Of a stretch of DNA of 64,000 bases, positions 16,371 through 25,300 are shown piece by piece; within the stretch, counting starts at the first letter, position 1, and the number at the start of each line of letters is the position of its first letter. The notes beneath the pieces were generated by a model. That model searched no databases. It was not told the DNA's origin and was given only the letters and a program-made list of their open reading frames with translations. Source of the DNA: an uncultured Tateyamaria sp. (GTDB lineage: Bacteria; Pseudomonadota; Alphaproteobacteria; Rhodobacterales; Rhodobacteraceae); contig NZ_CANNES010000001.1 in the NCBI RefSeq assembly GCF_947503705.1, positions 812,501 to 876,500 on the forward strand, given 5' to 3'. A program made the translations under genes and the position numbers.

Positions 16371-17581
16371 CGCCCTTCACGCTGACAAATCAGGCGGCGC
16401 GGCGCGTCTTTCTGGAGCGTCATGCGTTGTCAGACACACCCAGAGGTCCAGCAAAGGGTGCGGACCTCCTCCAATTGATCGAACGCTTGGGCTTTGTTCA
16501 GCTCGACAGCATCAATACCGTGGCTCGCGCCCACGACCTGATCCTGTTTTCGCGCAAACCGCAGTATCGGCCCAAAGCGCTCAAGCGACTTTATGATCAC
16601 GACAGAGTCCTGTTCGAACACTGGACACATGACGCCGCTGTTATTCCAGTCAAGTTTTATCCGCATTGGCATCTGCGCCGCACGCGTGACGCCGAGTTGC
16701 TGCGCAATCGCTGGCGGGATTGGCGGCGCGACGGATTCGAGGCGCAGTTTCAACCCGTACTCGACATGATCCGCGAACGGGGGCCATTGTGTTCTGCGCA
16801 AGTCGGCGAGGGCGAAAAGCGCGGCAGTGGCGGCTGGTGGGATTGGCATCCGTCGAAGACTGCCCTGGAATATTTATGGCGCAGTGGCGCGCTCTGCGTG
16901 GTTAAGCGCGAAGGGTTTCAAAAGCATTACGACCTGACAGAACGGGTGCTGGAATCGTCAGTAACCGACCCCGCCAATGCACCCGATACGGACGAGACCA
17001 TTGATTGGTGTTGCCGCGAGGCGATGAACCGTTTGGGATTCGCCACCCATGGCGAATTGGCCGCGTTCTGGGCGCATGTCACTCCGGTAGAGGCCAAGGC
17101 CTGGTGCGCCGCCGCTGTGGCACGGGGCGATATTGTCGATGTGCTGGTTACAGGTGTCGATGGCGTTGCGCGATCGGCCTATGCCTGGCCCGACATCGCT
17201 GATGATCCCGCGTTGGGGATTGAACCAACGTCGCGCCTGCGTATTCTCAGCCCCTTTGATCCGGCCTTGCGCGATCGCAAAAGGGCCGAACGGCTCTTTG
17301 GCTTTGACTATCGGATCGAGATTTTCGTGCCCGAGCCAAAGCGCAAATACGGGTACTACGTTTTTCCCCTGATGGAAGGTGATCGGCTCGTGGGCCGTGT
17401 GGACGTCAAGGCATTCCGCGGTGACGATGTGATGCGCGTGCGCGCGCTTTGGCCGGAACGTGGCGTGCGCTGGGGCAAAGGACGGCACGCAGCTTTTGAG
17501 GCAGAGCTGGACCGTGTCCGCCGATTGGCAGATGTGTCTGACATTGCCTTTGACGATGGCTGGTTGCGCGATCCAAAATAG
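16367..17581 (+). CDS. YcaQ/AlkX-type DNA interstrand-crosslink glycosylase
   Basis: The 404-residue winged-helix protein belongs to the YcaQ family of glycosylases that unhook crosslinked or bulky alkylated bases. The family's QLDSINTVARAHDLILFSR block is near 44-62 and includes the conserved Gln-x-Asp. It is followed by HWTHDAAVIP and the C-terminal FDYRIEIFVPEPKRKYGYY segment. Its GTG start overlaps the stop of the LacI gene, so it is co-translated with that regulator. Length is typical for the family. The repair role is inferred from the family. Confidence 0.9.
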   Translation: MTPFTLTNQAARRVFLERHALSDTPRGPAKGADLLQLIERLGFVQLDSINTVARAHDLILFSRKPQYRPKALKRLYDHDRVLFEHWTHDAAVIPVKFYPHWHLRRTRDAELLRNRWRDWRRDGFEAQFQPVLDMIRERGPLCSAQVGEGEKRGSGGWWDWHPSKTALEYLWRSGALCVVKREGFQKHYDLTERVLESSVTDPANAPDTDETIDWCCREAMNRLGFATHGELAAFWAHVTPVEAKAWCAAAVARGDIVDVLVTGVDGVARSAYAWPDIADDPALGIEPTSRLRILSPFDPALRDRKRAERLFGFDYRIEIFVPEPKRKYGYYVFPLMEGDRLVGRVDVKAFRGDDVMRVRALWPERGVRWGKGRHAAFEAELDRVRRLADVSDIAFDDGWLRDPK

Positions 17582-17628
17582 GGCGGGTGACAGATTGCGC
17601 TTGGTTGTAGAAACGCTAGGGTCGCGGC

Positions 17629-18378
17629 ATGTCTGAGCAACAGAAATTCGAGCCCAAAATCCGATCCGTCGGGTTGAATGGCGTCCTTGTGACCTTTGGC
17701 GAAAAGGCCACAGATGCCGCCAACCGTGCCGCCATCGCCTTTCGCACCGCCGTCGATACGCAGCACTGGGCAGAGGTTGAGGAAAGCAGCAGCACGCTGG
17801 TCTCTGCATTTTTCCGTGTCGATCTGGCAGCGCATCGCTTCGACAAGATCCATGACCGCATGCAAGGCGTTTTGGCAGAGCAGGATTGGGCAAACGCGCG
17901 CCTGCCGTCTGGCCGGACACTCTGGACGATCCCGGCGGTATTTGGTTCTGATCGGGCGCCGCAATTGGCCGAAGCGGCAGAGGCGGCAGGGTTGTCGCAA
18001 GCCGCAGCATTGCAGGAACTGACGACGGCGCGGCTGCGCGTTCTGACATTGGGATTTGCGCCGGGGCAACCCTATCTGGGCACATTGGGTGAGCATTGGG
18101 ATATTCCGCGCCAGGTGGGCCTGTCACCGAACGTGCCTGCTGGCGCGTTGGTGGCTGCCGTGCGCCAAATCTGCCTCTTTGCCAAAGACACCCCAACAGG
18201 CTGGCGCCATGTTGGCCAATCCGCCTTTCACTGCTTTCGCCCCAAGGGTGGCACGCCTTTTCCACTCTCACCTGGGGATGAAGTACAATTCACCGACATC
18301 TCCGCCAAAGAACTGGCGCGCATCGAGGCACATAACGACGAAGGGGCTGGGGCGGCGATCCGCGAGGTGCTGGAATGA
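17629..18378 (+). CDS. pxpB: 5-oxoprolinase subunit PxpB (KipI-like)
   Basis: The 249-residue protein has the allophanate-hydrolase subunit 1 fold: GFAPGQPYLGTL near 142-153 and SPNVPAGALVAAVRQICLFAKDTPTGW near 166-192 in outline. With PxpC and PxpA it forms the ATP-dependent 5-oxoprolinase that opens pyroglutamate to glutamate. It is longer than the shortest members because of an N-terminal extension. It overlaps pxpC by 4 bases (ATGA) and starts a three-gene operon. Confidence 0.92.
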   Translation: MSEQQKFEPKIRSVGLNGVLVTFGEKATDAANRAAIAFRTAVDTQHWAEVEESSSTLVSAFFRVDLAAHRFDKIHDRMQGVLAEQDWANARLPSGRTLWTIPAVFGSDRAPQLAEAAEAAGLSQAAALQELTTARLRVLTLGFAPGQPYLGTLGEHWDIPRQVGLSPNVPAGALVAAVRQICLFAKDTPTGWRHVGQSAFHCFRPKGGTPFPLSPGDEVQFTDISAKELARIEAHNDEGAGAAIREVLE

Positions 18379-19397
18379 GGGCCCTGGTCGTTCATCAGGT
18401 CGGACCAGGCGTCGCTGTACAGGATATGGGGCGGCCAGGTTTCCTGGCCAAAGGCTTGACGCGTGGTGGCGCGGCTGACCTTCGCGCGGTGTATGAGGGG
18501 GCGGCGCTGTTGCGGCAAAGCGCTGATTTGGCTGTACTAGAAATGGTCGGTACGGGTGGCACATTCGAGGCGAAAGAGCCGCTGCGCATTGCACTGACGG
18601 GTGCGGCCATGACGGTGGCTGTTGATGGTGAAACCGTTGCGTGGAACGCAAGCCATATGATGCCAGCCGGTGCCAAACTGGTGATCGGACCCAGCCGTGA
18701 CGGAACCTACGGTTATCTGCATGTCGGCGGAGGCTTTGACACGGACGCGGTGTTGGGTGCGCGGGCCACGCACCAATCCGTCGGTTTGGGGGACTTGGTC
18801 AGCGCCGGAATGATCTTGCCGGTTGGGCCGGACAAAGGCCGGGATGTGGGCATGACGCTGGCGCGCGATCCGCGCTTTAGCGGTGGAGACTTGCGTATCG
18901 TTCCGAGCATGCAGACCGAGGATTTTGAGCCCACAATACGCGACCGTTTTGAAGAGACAGCCTTTCGCCGCGATCCCCGTGCAAACCGTCAGGGTGTAAG
19001 GCTTGATAGCGATGGCGATGGTTTTTCGAACCCCAAACAGCTCAGCATCGTGAGCGAGGTCATCGTGCCTGGCGATATCCAGATCACTGGTGACGGCACG
19101 CCTTTTGTTTTGATGGCAGAGTGTCAGACGACCGGAGGCTATCCACGCATTGGCACCGTCTTGCCCTGCGACCTGCCTCGGGTGGCACAGGCCCCAGCGG
19201 GCGCGCCTCTGCGCTTTACCTTTGTCAGTCTGGCAGAGGGGGCCGCCATTCAAGCGCGCGCCGATGCTGATCTGCGCAGGATGGGGCAATCGGTGACGCC
19301 CTTGGTCCGCGATCCGCATGACATCAAGGATTTGCTGAGCTATCAACTGGTTGGCGGTGTTGTCTCCGCCACAGACACCCCCCTGGACGAAGGATGA
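18375..19397 (+). CDS. pxpC: 5-oxoprolinase subunit PxpC (KipA-like)
   Basis: This 340-residue biotin-dependent-carboxylase-like protein (allophanate-hydrolase subunit 2 family) opens with a strand-rich domain (VQDMGRPGFLAKGLTRGGAADLRA near 16-39). It contains the family blocks LTGAAMTVAVDG, RDGTYGYLHVGGG and MAECQTTGGYPRIG. It is the second subunit of 5-oxoprolinase. Its ends overlap both neighbours by 4 bases, showing tight co-translation. Confidence 0.92.
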   Translation: MRALVVHQVGPGVAVQDMGRPGFLAKGLTRGGAADLRAVYEGAALLRQSADLAVLEMVGTGGTFEAKEPLRIALTGAAMTVAVDGETVAWNASHMMPAGAKLVIGPSRDGTYGYLHVGGGFDTDAVLGARATHQSVGLGDLVSAGMILPVGPDKGRDVGMTLARDPRFSGGDLRIVPSMQTEDFEPTIRDRFEETAFRRDPRANRQGVRLDSDGDGFSNPKQLSIVSEVIVPGDIQITGDGTPFVLMAECQTTGGYPRIGTVLPCDLPRVAQAPAGAPLRFTFVSLAEGAAIQARADADLRRMGQSVTPLVRDPHDIKDLLSYQLVGGVVSATDTPLDEG

Positions 19398-20170
19398 AAC
19401 CAATGCAGGTCGACCTGAACGCAGATATGGGCGAAAGCTTTGGCCCCTGGAAAATGGGCGATGATGCGGCTCTGTTGGAGACGGTCACCTCGGCCAATAT
19501 CGCCTGTGGCGCACATGCGGGGGACCCCGACGTCATGGCCAAGACCATGGGCATTGCACTGGCGCAAGGCGTTGGCATCGGATCGCATCCCGGCTTTAAC
19601 GACATCCAGGGGTTTGGTCGCCGCCGTATCACCATGCCTTTGGAATCGCTGCAAAACTCGATCCGCGTGCAGGTCGGGGCGACGCTTGGTATGGCCAATG
19701 CGCTGGGCGCGACGGTGCGGCATGTGAAACTGCATGGGGCGCTGGGCAACATGACGTCCGAGGACGAAGACATGGCCCGAGGGTGTTATGAGGCGGCCCT
19801 GTCTGCGCATCCGGATGCGATCCTGATGGTGTTGGCCGCAACCGCTCAGGAACGCGCGGCGCGCAGCCTTGGTGCCCGCTTTGCTTGCGAAATTTTCGCG
19901 GACCGTGCGTATAATGATGATGCGACTTTGGTGGATCGCCGCACGCCGGGTGCCGTGATCCATGACGCCGAACTGGCGGGCCAGCGGATGGTCGACATGG
20001 TGCAGGCCCAGGCTATCATCACCGAGAGCGGCAAGCGGATCGACACGCCCATCGACAGCATTTGCTGTCATGGCGACACGCCCGAAGCGGTGGAGATTGC
20101 CGCGTCTGTCCGGCGCACATTGGAGGCGGCAGGCATCACTGTCCAAACCTTCCAGGGGCGGACAGGCTAG
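19394..20170 (+). CDS. pxpA: 5-oxoprolinase subunit PxpA (LamB/YcsF)
   Basis: The 258-residue protein carries the LamB/YcsF signature DLNADMGESFGPWKMGDD at its start, SANIACGAHAGDP near 34-46, SHPGFNDIQGFGRR near 64-77 and VKLHGALGN near 111-119. It is the hydrolytic subunit that completes 5-oxoprolinase with PxpBC. Two possible starts exist, the ATG overlapping the pxpC stop (19394) and an ATG three codons later. No clear terminator is seen in the 86 bases before the convergent gene. Confidence 0.93.
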   Translation: MKPMQVDLNADMGESFGPWKMGDDAALLETVTSANIACGAHAGDPDVMAKTMGIALAQGVGIGSHPGFNDIQGFGRRRITMPLESLQNSIRVQVGATLGMANALGATVRHVKLHGALGNMTSEDEDMARGCYEAALSAHPDAILMVLAATAQERAARSLGARFACEIFADRAYNDDATLVDRRTPGAVIHDAELAGQRMVDMVQAQAIITESGKRIDTPIDSICCHGDTPEAVEIAASVRRTLEAAGITVQTFQGRTG

Positions 20171-20256
20171 GGCGGAAGACAGCTCTGCCCTCTCGGGTTA
20201 GTCCAGTCGTCGTTCTGCAAATATTCCGTTGTGGCGGGTATTCAGCCGCGGCGCGG

Positions 20257-22230
20257 TCAAACCAATTCGGCGTCGGTCATGATCTCGACCAAGGCCGGGC
20301 CATCCACATCCAGCGCCTTTTGCAACGCTGCCTCGATCTGATCCGAGTTCACGACCTTTTCGCCATGCGCCCCGCAAATCTTGGCAAAGGCGGCAAAGGA
20401 CGGGTTGTGCAGGGTCGTCTCCCACACGGGCCATTCGCCGGAACGCTGCTCCTTGGAAATCTTGCCAAGCTCTCCGTTGTGCAAGAGCACATGGGTGATA
20501 TCCATCCCGTACTTTACAGCCGTCGTCAGTTCCATCGGGTATTGCCCAAAGCCGCCATCACCCGAGATCGAGATGATCTTGCGCCCCTTCAGCCACTCGA
20601 AATCCTGGCAGGCGGCCCAGGCGCCCATGGCCGCCGGAAACCCAAAGCCGATCGAGCCGAGATAGCCCGACATCAGAACCCGCTGGCCCTTGGTCTCGAA
20701 ATACCGTCCGAAGGAATAGGTGTTGTTTCCGACATCCACGGCAATCACCGCGTCCGCCGGGGCGACACGGCTGAGTGCGTCAAAGATGGCAAAGGCGTGG
20801 ATGCCCTTGCTTGTCTCTTCTGACATACGGGTCCGTTTTTCGCTGCGCCAGATGTCCCAGCGTTCGGCCAGTTCGGCCACCTGATCGGGCGCATCCGAGG
20901 GCCGGGACAGGTGCGGTCCGACTGCCGCGCAAAACGCGCCAATCTCGCCCCAGATGGGGAGGGCCACCGGATGGAATTTGCCCAGTTGCATCCGCTCAAA
21001 ATCGACCTGAATGATGGGTTTCGATGGCGTGATCCCCGTGTGGTTCGAAAACGACGTGCCCAGCGAGATGATCAGATCGGCCTCGTTCATGAACCACGAA
21101 GCAATCGGCGTGCCCGACCGGCCCAATACACCTGCCGCATTCGGATGATCATCCGCGATCAACCCCTTGCCTTTGAACGTGGTCAGCACCGGCGCACCCA
21201 TGTCTTCGGCCAGTTTGGCGATCGTGTCTGCGTGATCCCACGCCCCGTGCCCGATGACAAAAATCGGGCGCTTGGCGGCGCTCATCATCTTGGCGGCCTC
21301 AGACACATCCGCGTCAGACGGCTTCACGACTGCGCCGCCCATACGCCCGTCGGGCGTGCTGGCTGGTGCATCAGACGGGTTGGTCTGCATATCATCGGGG
21401 AAGATCAAGTGCGACACATCCCGTTCCACCAGCGCGTTCTTCATCGCCAGCGATACGAGTTCCGAGTGCTTCGATGTGCTCAGCACCGTCTGGCTGAACC
21501 TGCTGACCGCTGCAAAGGCCGAGGCAAGATCAATGTCCTGAAATGCGCCCGGGCCAAAGACCTGCGTTTGCACCTGACCGGTCAACGCCAGAACCGGCGC
21601 GCGGTCTACCTTGGCGTCCCACAGACCTGTCAGCAGGTTGGTGGCGCCTGGCCCCGCGATGGTCAGGCATGCGGCCGGCTTACCAGTTAGCTTGCCATAG
21701 GCTGAGGCGGCAAAGGCGGCCGCCCCCTCGTGGCGGATGCCTACATATTTCATCTCGCCTGCCTCAACACGCATGCGTATGGCGTCGGCCAGTCCAAGGT
21801 TCGAATGGCCCACCATGCCAAAGACATGGCGGATACCCCAGTTGACCATGCTTTCAGCCATTTGATCGCTGACGGTTCGGGTGTGGGGCGGCTCCGGCTC
21901 GAGCCCCACAAAAATCTCGTCACCCTCGATCTTGACCGGGTAAATGTCCTGTCCGCTGTCCTCATGCCCCCCGGGCGGCTTGCCCGTCAACGGGTCAAAA
22001 TCCCACCCGTGCCAGGGGCAGCGGATCCAGCATTTGTCATCCTCGCCCCGCTCGATCGACCCCTCGCCAAGAGGCCCGCGTTGATGCGGGCAATGGTTGT
22101 TCATCGCGGCCCACTGCCCATCGAAATGCGACAAACAGATCGACGTGGTGCGAGCCGTGACCGACTTGACCCGTCCCTCGGGCAGGTCGCCGGTATGGCC
22201 CACGCTGATCCAGTCCAGTTGATCGGTCAT
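20257..22230 (-). CDS. Rieske domain fused to thiamine-pyrophosphate enzyme
   Basis: This 657-residue fusion begins with a Rieske [2Fe-2S] domain (Cys47-x-His49 in NNHCPHQR and Cys71-x2-His74 in RCPWHGWDF). From about 115 onward it is a full acetolactate-synthase/benzoylformate-decarboxylase-type enzyme, with the activating glutamate in RHEGAAAFAASAYGK and a TPP/Mg motif GDGGFGQYPMEL ending at HNGEL. A Rieske cluster joined to a TPP enzyme is unusual and suggests that electrons from substrate decarboxylation leave through the iron-sulfur centre. It overlaps the similarly built FMN gene (ATGA). The substrate, perhaps a 2-oxo acid, is unknown. Confidence 0.85.
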   Translation of the reverse strand: MTDQLDWISVGHTGDLPEGRVKSVTARTTSICLSHFDGQWAAMNNHCPHQRGPLGEGSIERGEDDKCWIRCPWHGWDFDPLTGKPPGGHEDSGQDIYPVKIEGDEIFVGLEPEPPHTRTVSDQMAESMVNWGIRHVFGMVGHSNLGLADAIRMRVEAGEMKYVGIRHEGAAAFAASAYGKLTGKPAACLTIAGPGATNLLTGLWDAKVDRAPVLALTGQVQTQVFGPGAFQDIDLASAFAAVSRFSQTVLSTSKHSELVSLAMKNALVERDVSHLIFPDDMQTNPSDAPASTPDGRMGGAVVKPSDADVSEAAKMMSAAKRPIFVIGHGAWDHADTIAKLAEDMGAPVLTTFKGKGLIADDHPNAAGVLGRSGTPIASWFMNEADLIISLGTSFSNHTGITPSKPIIQVDFERMQLGKFHPVALPIWGEIGAFCAAVGPHLSRPSDAPDQVAELAERWDIWRSEKRTRMSEETSKGIHAFAIFDALSRVAPADAVIAVDVGNNTYSFGRYFETKGQRVLMSGYLGSIGFGFPAAMGAWAACQDFEWLKGRKIISISGDGGFGQYPMELTTAVKYGMDITHVLLHNGELGKISKEQRSGEWPVWETTLHNPSFAAFAKICGAHGEKVVNSDQIEAALQKALDVDGPALVEIMTDAELV

Positions 22231-23837
22231 GCGACACCTCCAAATGTTACGCCCGAGATTTCCGACATATCTTTTTTCCAGGTCGTCAGGTCATCGTGGT
22301 TGAATTTCGACAGATGGTCGTGGCCGCAAGCGCGCGCCATGACCTGCATCAGCTCGGTGCTGGCCTCAAAGAAGTTGGCCAGTTGGCGGGCCGATTTCTC
22401 AATGACCAGACGGCTGACCAGATGTGGTTTCTGGCTGGCGATACCCACCGGACAGTTGTTGGTGTGACAGGCTCGCATCGCGATGCAGCCAATGGCCTGC
22501 ATGGCCGAGTTCGACAGGGCGATGGCATCCGCCCCCAGCGCCAGTGCCTTGATAAAGTCCGCCGGTTTACGCAGGCCGCCAGTGATCACAAGGCTCACAT
22601 CAGGCCGGTTCAAGCGGTCCAGATGCGCCCGCGCCCGCGCCAGCGCAGGGATCGTCGGGACGGAGATATTATCGCGGAAGATGATCGGCGCGGCACCTGT
22701 GCCGCCGCCACGCCCGTCGAGAATGATGTAATCCACGCCGACGGCCAGGGCCGCGTCGATGTCCTTTTCGATATGTTGTGCACTTAGCTTGTAACCGATG
22801 GGAATACCGCCGGTGCGATCACGAACTTCGTCGGCGAAATCCTTGATCTGGGCGGGGTCCGTCCAGTCGGGAAAGCGGGCGGGCGAAATGGCGTCTTGCC
22901 CTTCGTCCAAGCCCCGCACTTCGGCAATTTTGCCGTGCACCTTGTTGCCGGGCAGGTGGCCACCGGTGCCGGTCTTGGCCCCCTGACCGCCTTTGAAGTG
23001 AAAGGCTTGCACCTTGTCCAGTTTGTCCCAGGAAAACCCAAACCGGGCCGAGGCAAGCTCGTAGAAATAGCGGGAATTGGCCTCTTGCTCTTCGGGCAGC
23101 ATGCCGCCCTCTCCCGAACAAATGCCGGTGCCCGCAATCTCGGCTCCTCGGGCCAAGGCAATCTTGGCAGGTTCGGACAGCGCACCATAGGACATGTCAG
23201 ACACAATCAGTGGGATATCGAGGCGCAAGGGTTTTTGCGCATTGGGGCCGATGACAACTTCGGTCCCAACCGGGTCATCGTCCAGCAGCGGGGCCTTGTG
23301 CAATTGCGCCGTGATCAACTGAATGTCGTCCCAATCCGGCAGCGTATGGCGTGGCACGCCCATCGCATCGACCACGCCGTGATGACCGGTCTTGCTCAGC
23401 CCGTCTTTTGCATAGCCTGCGATCAACCCGGCATAGGGTTCTTCCGCGGTGCCATGGGAGGTGTCCGCATAAAGGCCCAGATAGCTGTCGCGATTGAAAG
23501 GTTGCGGATTGGCATAGCCCCACTCGTTGATTTCATCCGCGTCGACACAGATATCGTCGCCATCAATCCAGGATTTGAACTTGGGCAGCGCCTCGTCATT
23601 GGCATATTCCGATACGCCGCTGTCGAGGCGATAGTCCCAATCATGCAATCCGCAAATCAGGTTGTCGCCACGCACAAACCCGTCGGACATCAGCGCACCG
23701 CGGTGCAGGCATCGCCCGTAAAAAACGGACACCTCATCGTCGAACCGCACAACAACAAGGTCCACTTCGCCCACCAGTGCATAGGCTGGCGCGCGGTCGG
23801 CGAGCGTCGAGAGCTGCGCCACAATTTCTTTCTGCAT
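22227..23837 (-). CDS. Rieske domain fused to glutamate-synthase FMN domain
   Basis: The protein has 536 residues: an N-terminal Rieske domain (Cys43-x-His45, Cys62-x2-His65), then a GltB-type FMN/iron-sulfur synthase domain. The latter shows FHFKGGQGAKTGTGGHLPG, LDGRGGGTGAAP and a [3Fe-4S] cluster motif in CIAMRACHTNNCPVG. Amidotransferase and NAD(P)H-binding parts are absent. Electrons might therefore come from the partner Rieske-TPP enzyme. The product could be glutamate or an N-substituted glutamate; neither can be decided by sequence. A TetR regulator lies 90 bases upstream on the same strand. Confidence 0.85.
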   Translation of the reverse strand: MQKEIVAQLSTLADRAPAYALVGEVDLVVVRFDDEVSVFYGRCLHRGALMSDGFVRGDNLICGLHDWDYRLDSGVSEYANDEALPKFKSWIDGDDICVDADEINEWGYANPQPFNRDSYLGLYADTSHGTAEEPYAGLIAGYAKDGLSKTGHHGVVDAMGVPRHTLPDWDDIQLITAQLHKAPLLDDDPVGTEVVIGPNAQKPLRLDIPLIVSDMSYGALSEPAKIALARGAEIAGTGICSGEGGMLPEEQEANSRYFYELASARFGFSWDKLDKVQAFHFKGGQGAKTGTGGHLPGNKVHGKIAEVRGLDEGQDAISPARFPDWTDPAQIKDFADEVRDRTGGIPIGYKLSAQHIEKDIDAALAVGVDYIILDGRGGGTGAAPIIFRDNISVPTIPALARARAHLDRLNRPDVSLVITGGLRKPADFIKALALGADAIALSNSAMQAIGCIAMRACHTNNCPVGIASQKPHLVSRLVIEKSARQLANFFEASTELMQVMARACGHDHLSKFNHDDLTTWKKDMSEISGVTFGGVA

Positions 23838-23927
23838 TCAAACGTCCCAAAGTCAGTGTTTTCGCCACTTTGGCACAAGGGGATGCGCGACGCACATCAC
23901 AATTCTCGCGCTGGGCTGGACACCCAC

Positions 23928-24494
23928 TCAGAGGGCACGATTGCGCAATGTATCAATGGCCGCTTCAAAGCGGGCAGGGTCAGCGGCGGAACGCGCCATG
24001 ATTTGCGCCCCTTCCACCTGTGCCAGAGCCGCCTGCGCCTCGGCTCTTGGGTCCGTGACAGCGCGCACCGTGCCGTCGGACTGTGCCAGACGAAAAACGG
24101 TTTCCAGCCATGCGGCAACATCCCGGTGAAACTGCGCCAGGAGGTTCCGCGTCTCTGCGGGCAAGGCTTGTTGCGTGACGCTAAGTGCCACGCACAGGCA
24201 GAGCGACCGCCCCGCTTCGGCTGCGATACGATAAAGGTCGAGGAACGCCAGCAAACGCGCAGAGGCGGAAGTCGTGTTGGCGTTAATGGCTGCGAGCCGG
24301 TCCAGAAACACAACCCGATAGCGGTCAATCAGGGCCAAGGACAAATCTCCTTTGGTCGCGAAATGGTAGTGGATGGACGCCTTGCGAATGCCGATCCCAT
24401 CAGCCAGATCTGCAAAACTGACACCGTCAAATCCGCGCCGTCGAACAAGGTCTTCGGCACTGTTCAGGAGGGTCGCTCGGGTATCTTGCCTCAT
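23928..24494 (-). CDS. TetR-family transcriptional regulator
   Basis: The 188-residue regulator has the TetR helix-turn-helix at its N-terminus (RATLLNSAEDLVRRRG, then FADLADGIGIRKASIHYHF). A start at 24494 (MRQDTR) is supported by GGAAGG 5 bases upstream; the earlier ATG at 24521 has no ribosome site. It is divergent from the cupin gene and co-directional with the Rieske fusion genes, so it probably controls one or both units. A candidate operator lies at 24587-24602. The ligand is unknown. Confidence 0.9.
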   Translation of the reverse strand: MRQDTRATLLNSAEDLVRRRGFDGVSFADLADGIGIRKASIHYHFATKGDLSLALIDRYRVVFLDRLAAINANTTSASARLLAFLDLYRIAAEAGRSLCLCVALSVTQQALPAETRNLLAQFHRDVAAWLETVFRLAQSDGTVRAVTDPRAEAQAALAQVEGAQIMARSAADPARFEAAIDTLRNRAL

Positions 24495-24586
24495 TATACC
24501 TTCCAGTCGGGTGTTTATCATTTGTTGTTATAAATAAAGTTCATGCGTATAAATTCAATAACAGGATTGCGATTCAATGCTATTTA

Positions 24587-24602
24587 CCTATCTAATGGTA
24601 GG
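24587..24602. promoter_or_regulatory. Candidate TetR operator
   Basis: An imperfect inverted repeat, CCTA-(T/C)C with GRTAGG, sits in the divergent gap between the TetR gene and the cupin gene, 27 bases before the cupin start. Six of eight half-site bases match. Position fits autorepression and control of the cupin operon, but the repeat is short. Confidence 0.3.
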
Positions 24603-24628
24603 CAACGCAAAAGGAAGGGTCAGCACCA

Positions 24629-25300
24629 ATGCAGCTCAACGCCGATTTCACCCAAAAAGTTCGTGTGGTGGATCAAGACAATCCTTGGCGCGCTTCCCCT
24701 AGCGCAGGGGTGGAACGCAAAATGCTCGACCGGATCGGTGAAGAGGTGGCACGCGCCACAACCATCGTGCGGTTCGCGCCAAACAGCGCCTTTGCCCCGC
24801 ACACCCACGATGGCGGCGAAGAATACATAGTGCTCGAAGGTGTGTTTCAGGACGAGGCCGGCGACTTTCCCGTCGGCACATATGTGCGCAATCCGCCGAC
24901 CTCTCGACACACGCCCAAGTCTGAGCCAGGGGCCACGATCTTTGTCAAACTGTGGCAGTTCGCTCCCGAAGATCGCACCCACGTGCGTATCGACATGAAC
25001 TCACTTGTTCTCAAGGCCGATCCGGCGCGTTCTGGGGTCGCAACGGGCCTCCTGTTTCGGGATGCGACAGAGACCGTATTGACGGAACGGTGGGAGCGTG
25101 ACGTCACGCATACGCTCAGCGTCGAGGGTGGCGCGGAAATACTGGTGCTTGAGGGCACGATCACCGAGGCGGAACAAGTCCTTGGGCCGCGCGATTGGTT
25201 GCGCATGCCGCCGGGTACCAGAACATCGCTCACCGCTGGACCAAACGGTGCAAGGATTTGGGTGAAAACCGGTCACTTGGCGCAAATGATCACAGCGTGA
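24629..25300 (+). CDS. Double-cupin protein, ChrR-like
   Basis: This 223-residue protein contains two cupin domains. The first has the metal-binding pattern APHTHDGGEEYIVLEGVFQDEAGDFP (histidines 58 and 60, glutamate 64 in outline) and the second a shorter VEGGAEILVLEGTITE segment. The fold matches ChrR-type cupins, but the zinc-binding anti-sigma domain is absent, so it is an enzyme or ligand sensor rather than an anti-sigma factor. A GGAAGGG ribosome site lies upstream. The gene ends in a GTGA overlap with an amine oxidase, so the two probably act on one substrate. Confidence 0.8.
   Translation: MQLNADFTQKVRVVDQDNPWRASPSAGVERKMLDRIGEEVARATTIVRFAPNSAFAPHTHDGGEEYIVLEGVFQDEAGDFPVGTYVRNPPTSRHTPKSEPGATIFVKLWQFAPEDRTHVRIDMNSLVLKADPARSGVATGLLFRDATETVLTERWERDVTHTLSVEGGAEILVLEGTITEAEQVLGPRDWLRMPPGTRTSLTAGPNGARIWVKTGHLAQMITA

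Noticed and set aside
20171-20256. Possible terminator between pxpA and the Rieske-TPP gene
   Set aside because: The only pairing (AGGGC with GCCCT) is short, with a long loop and no T run.
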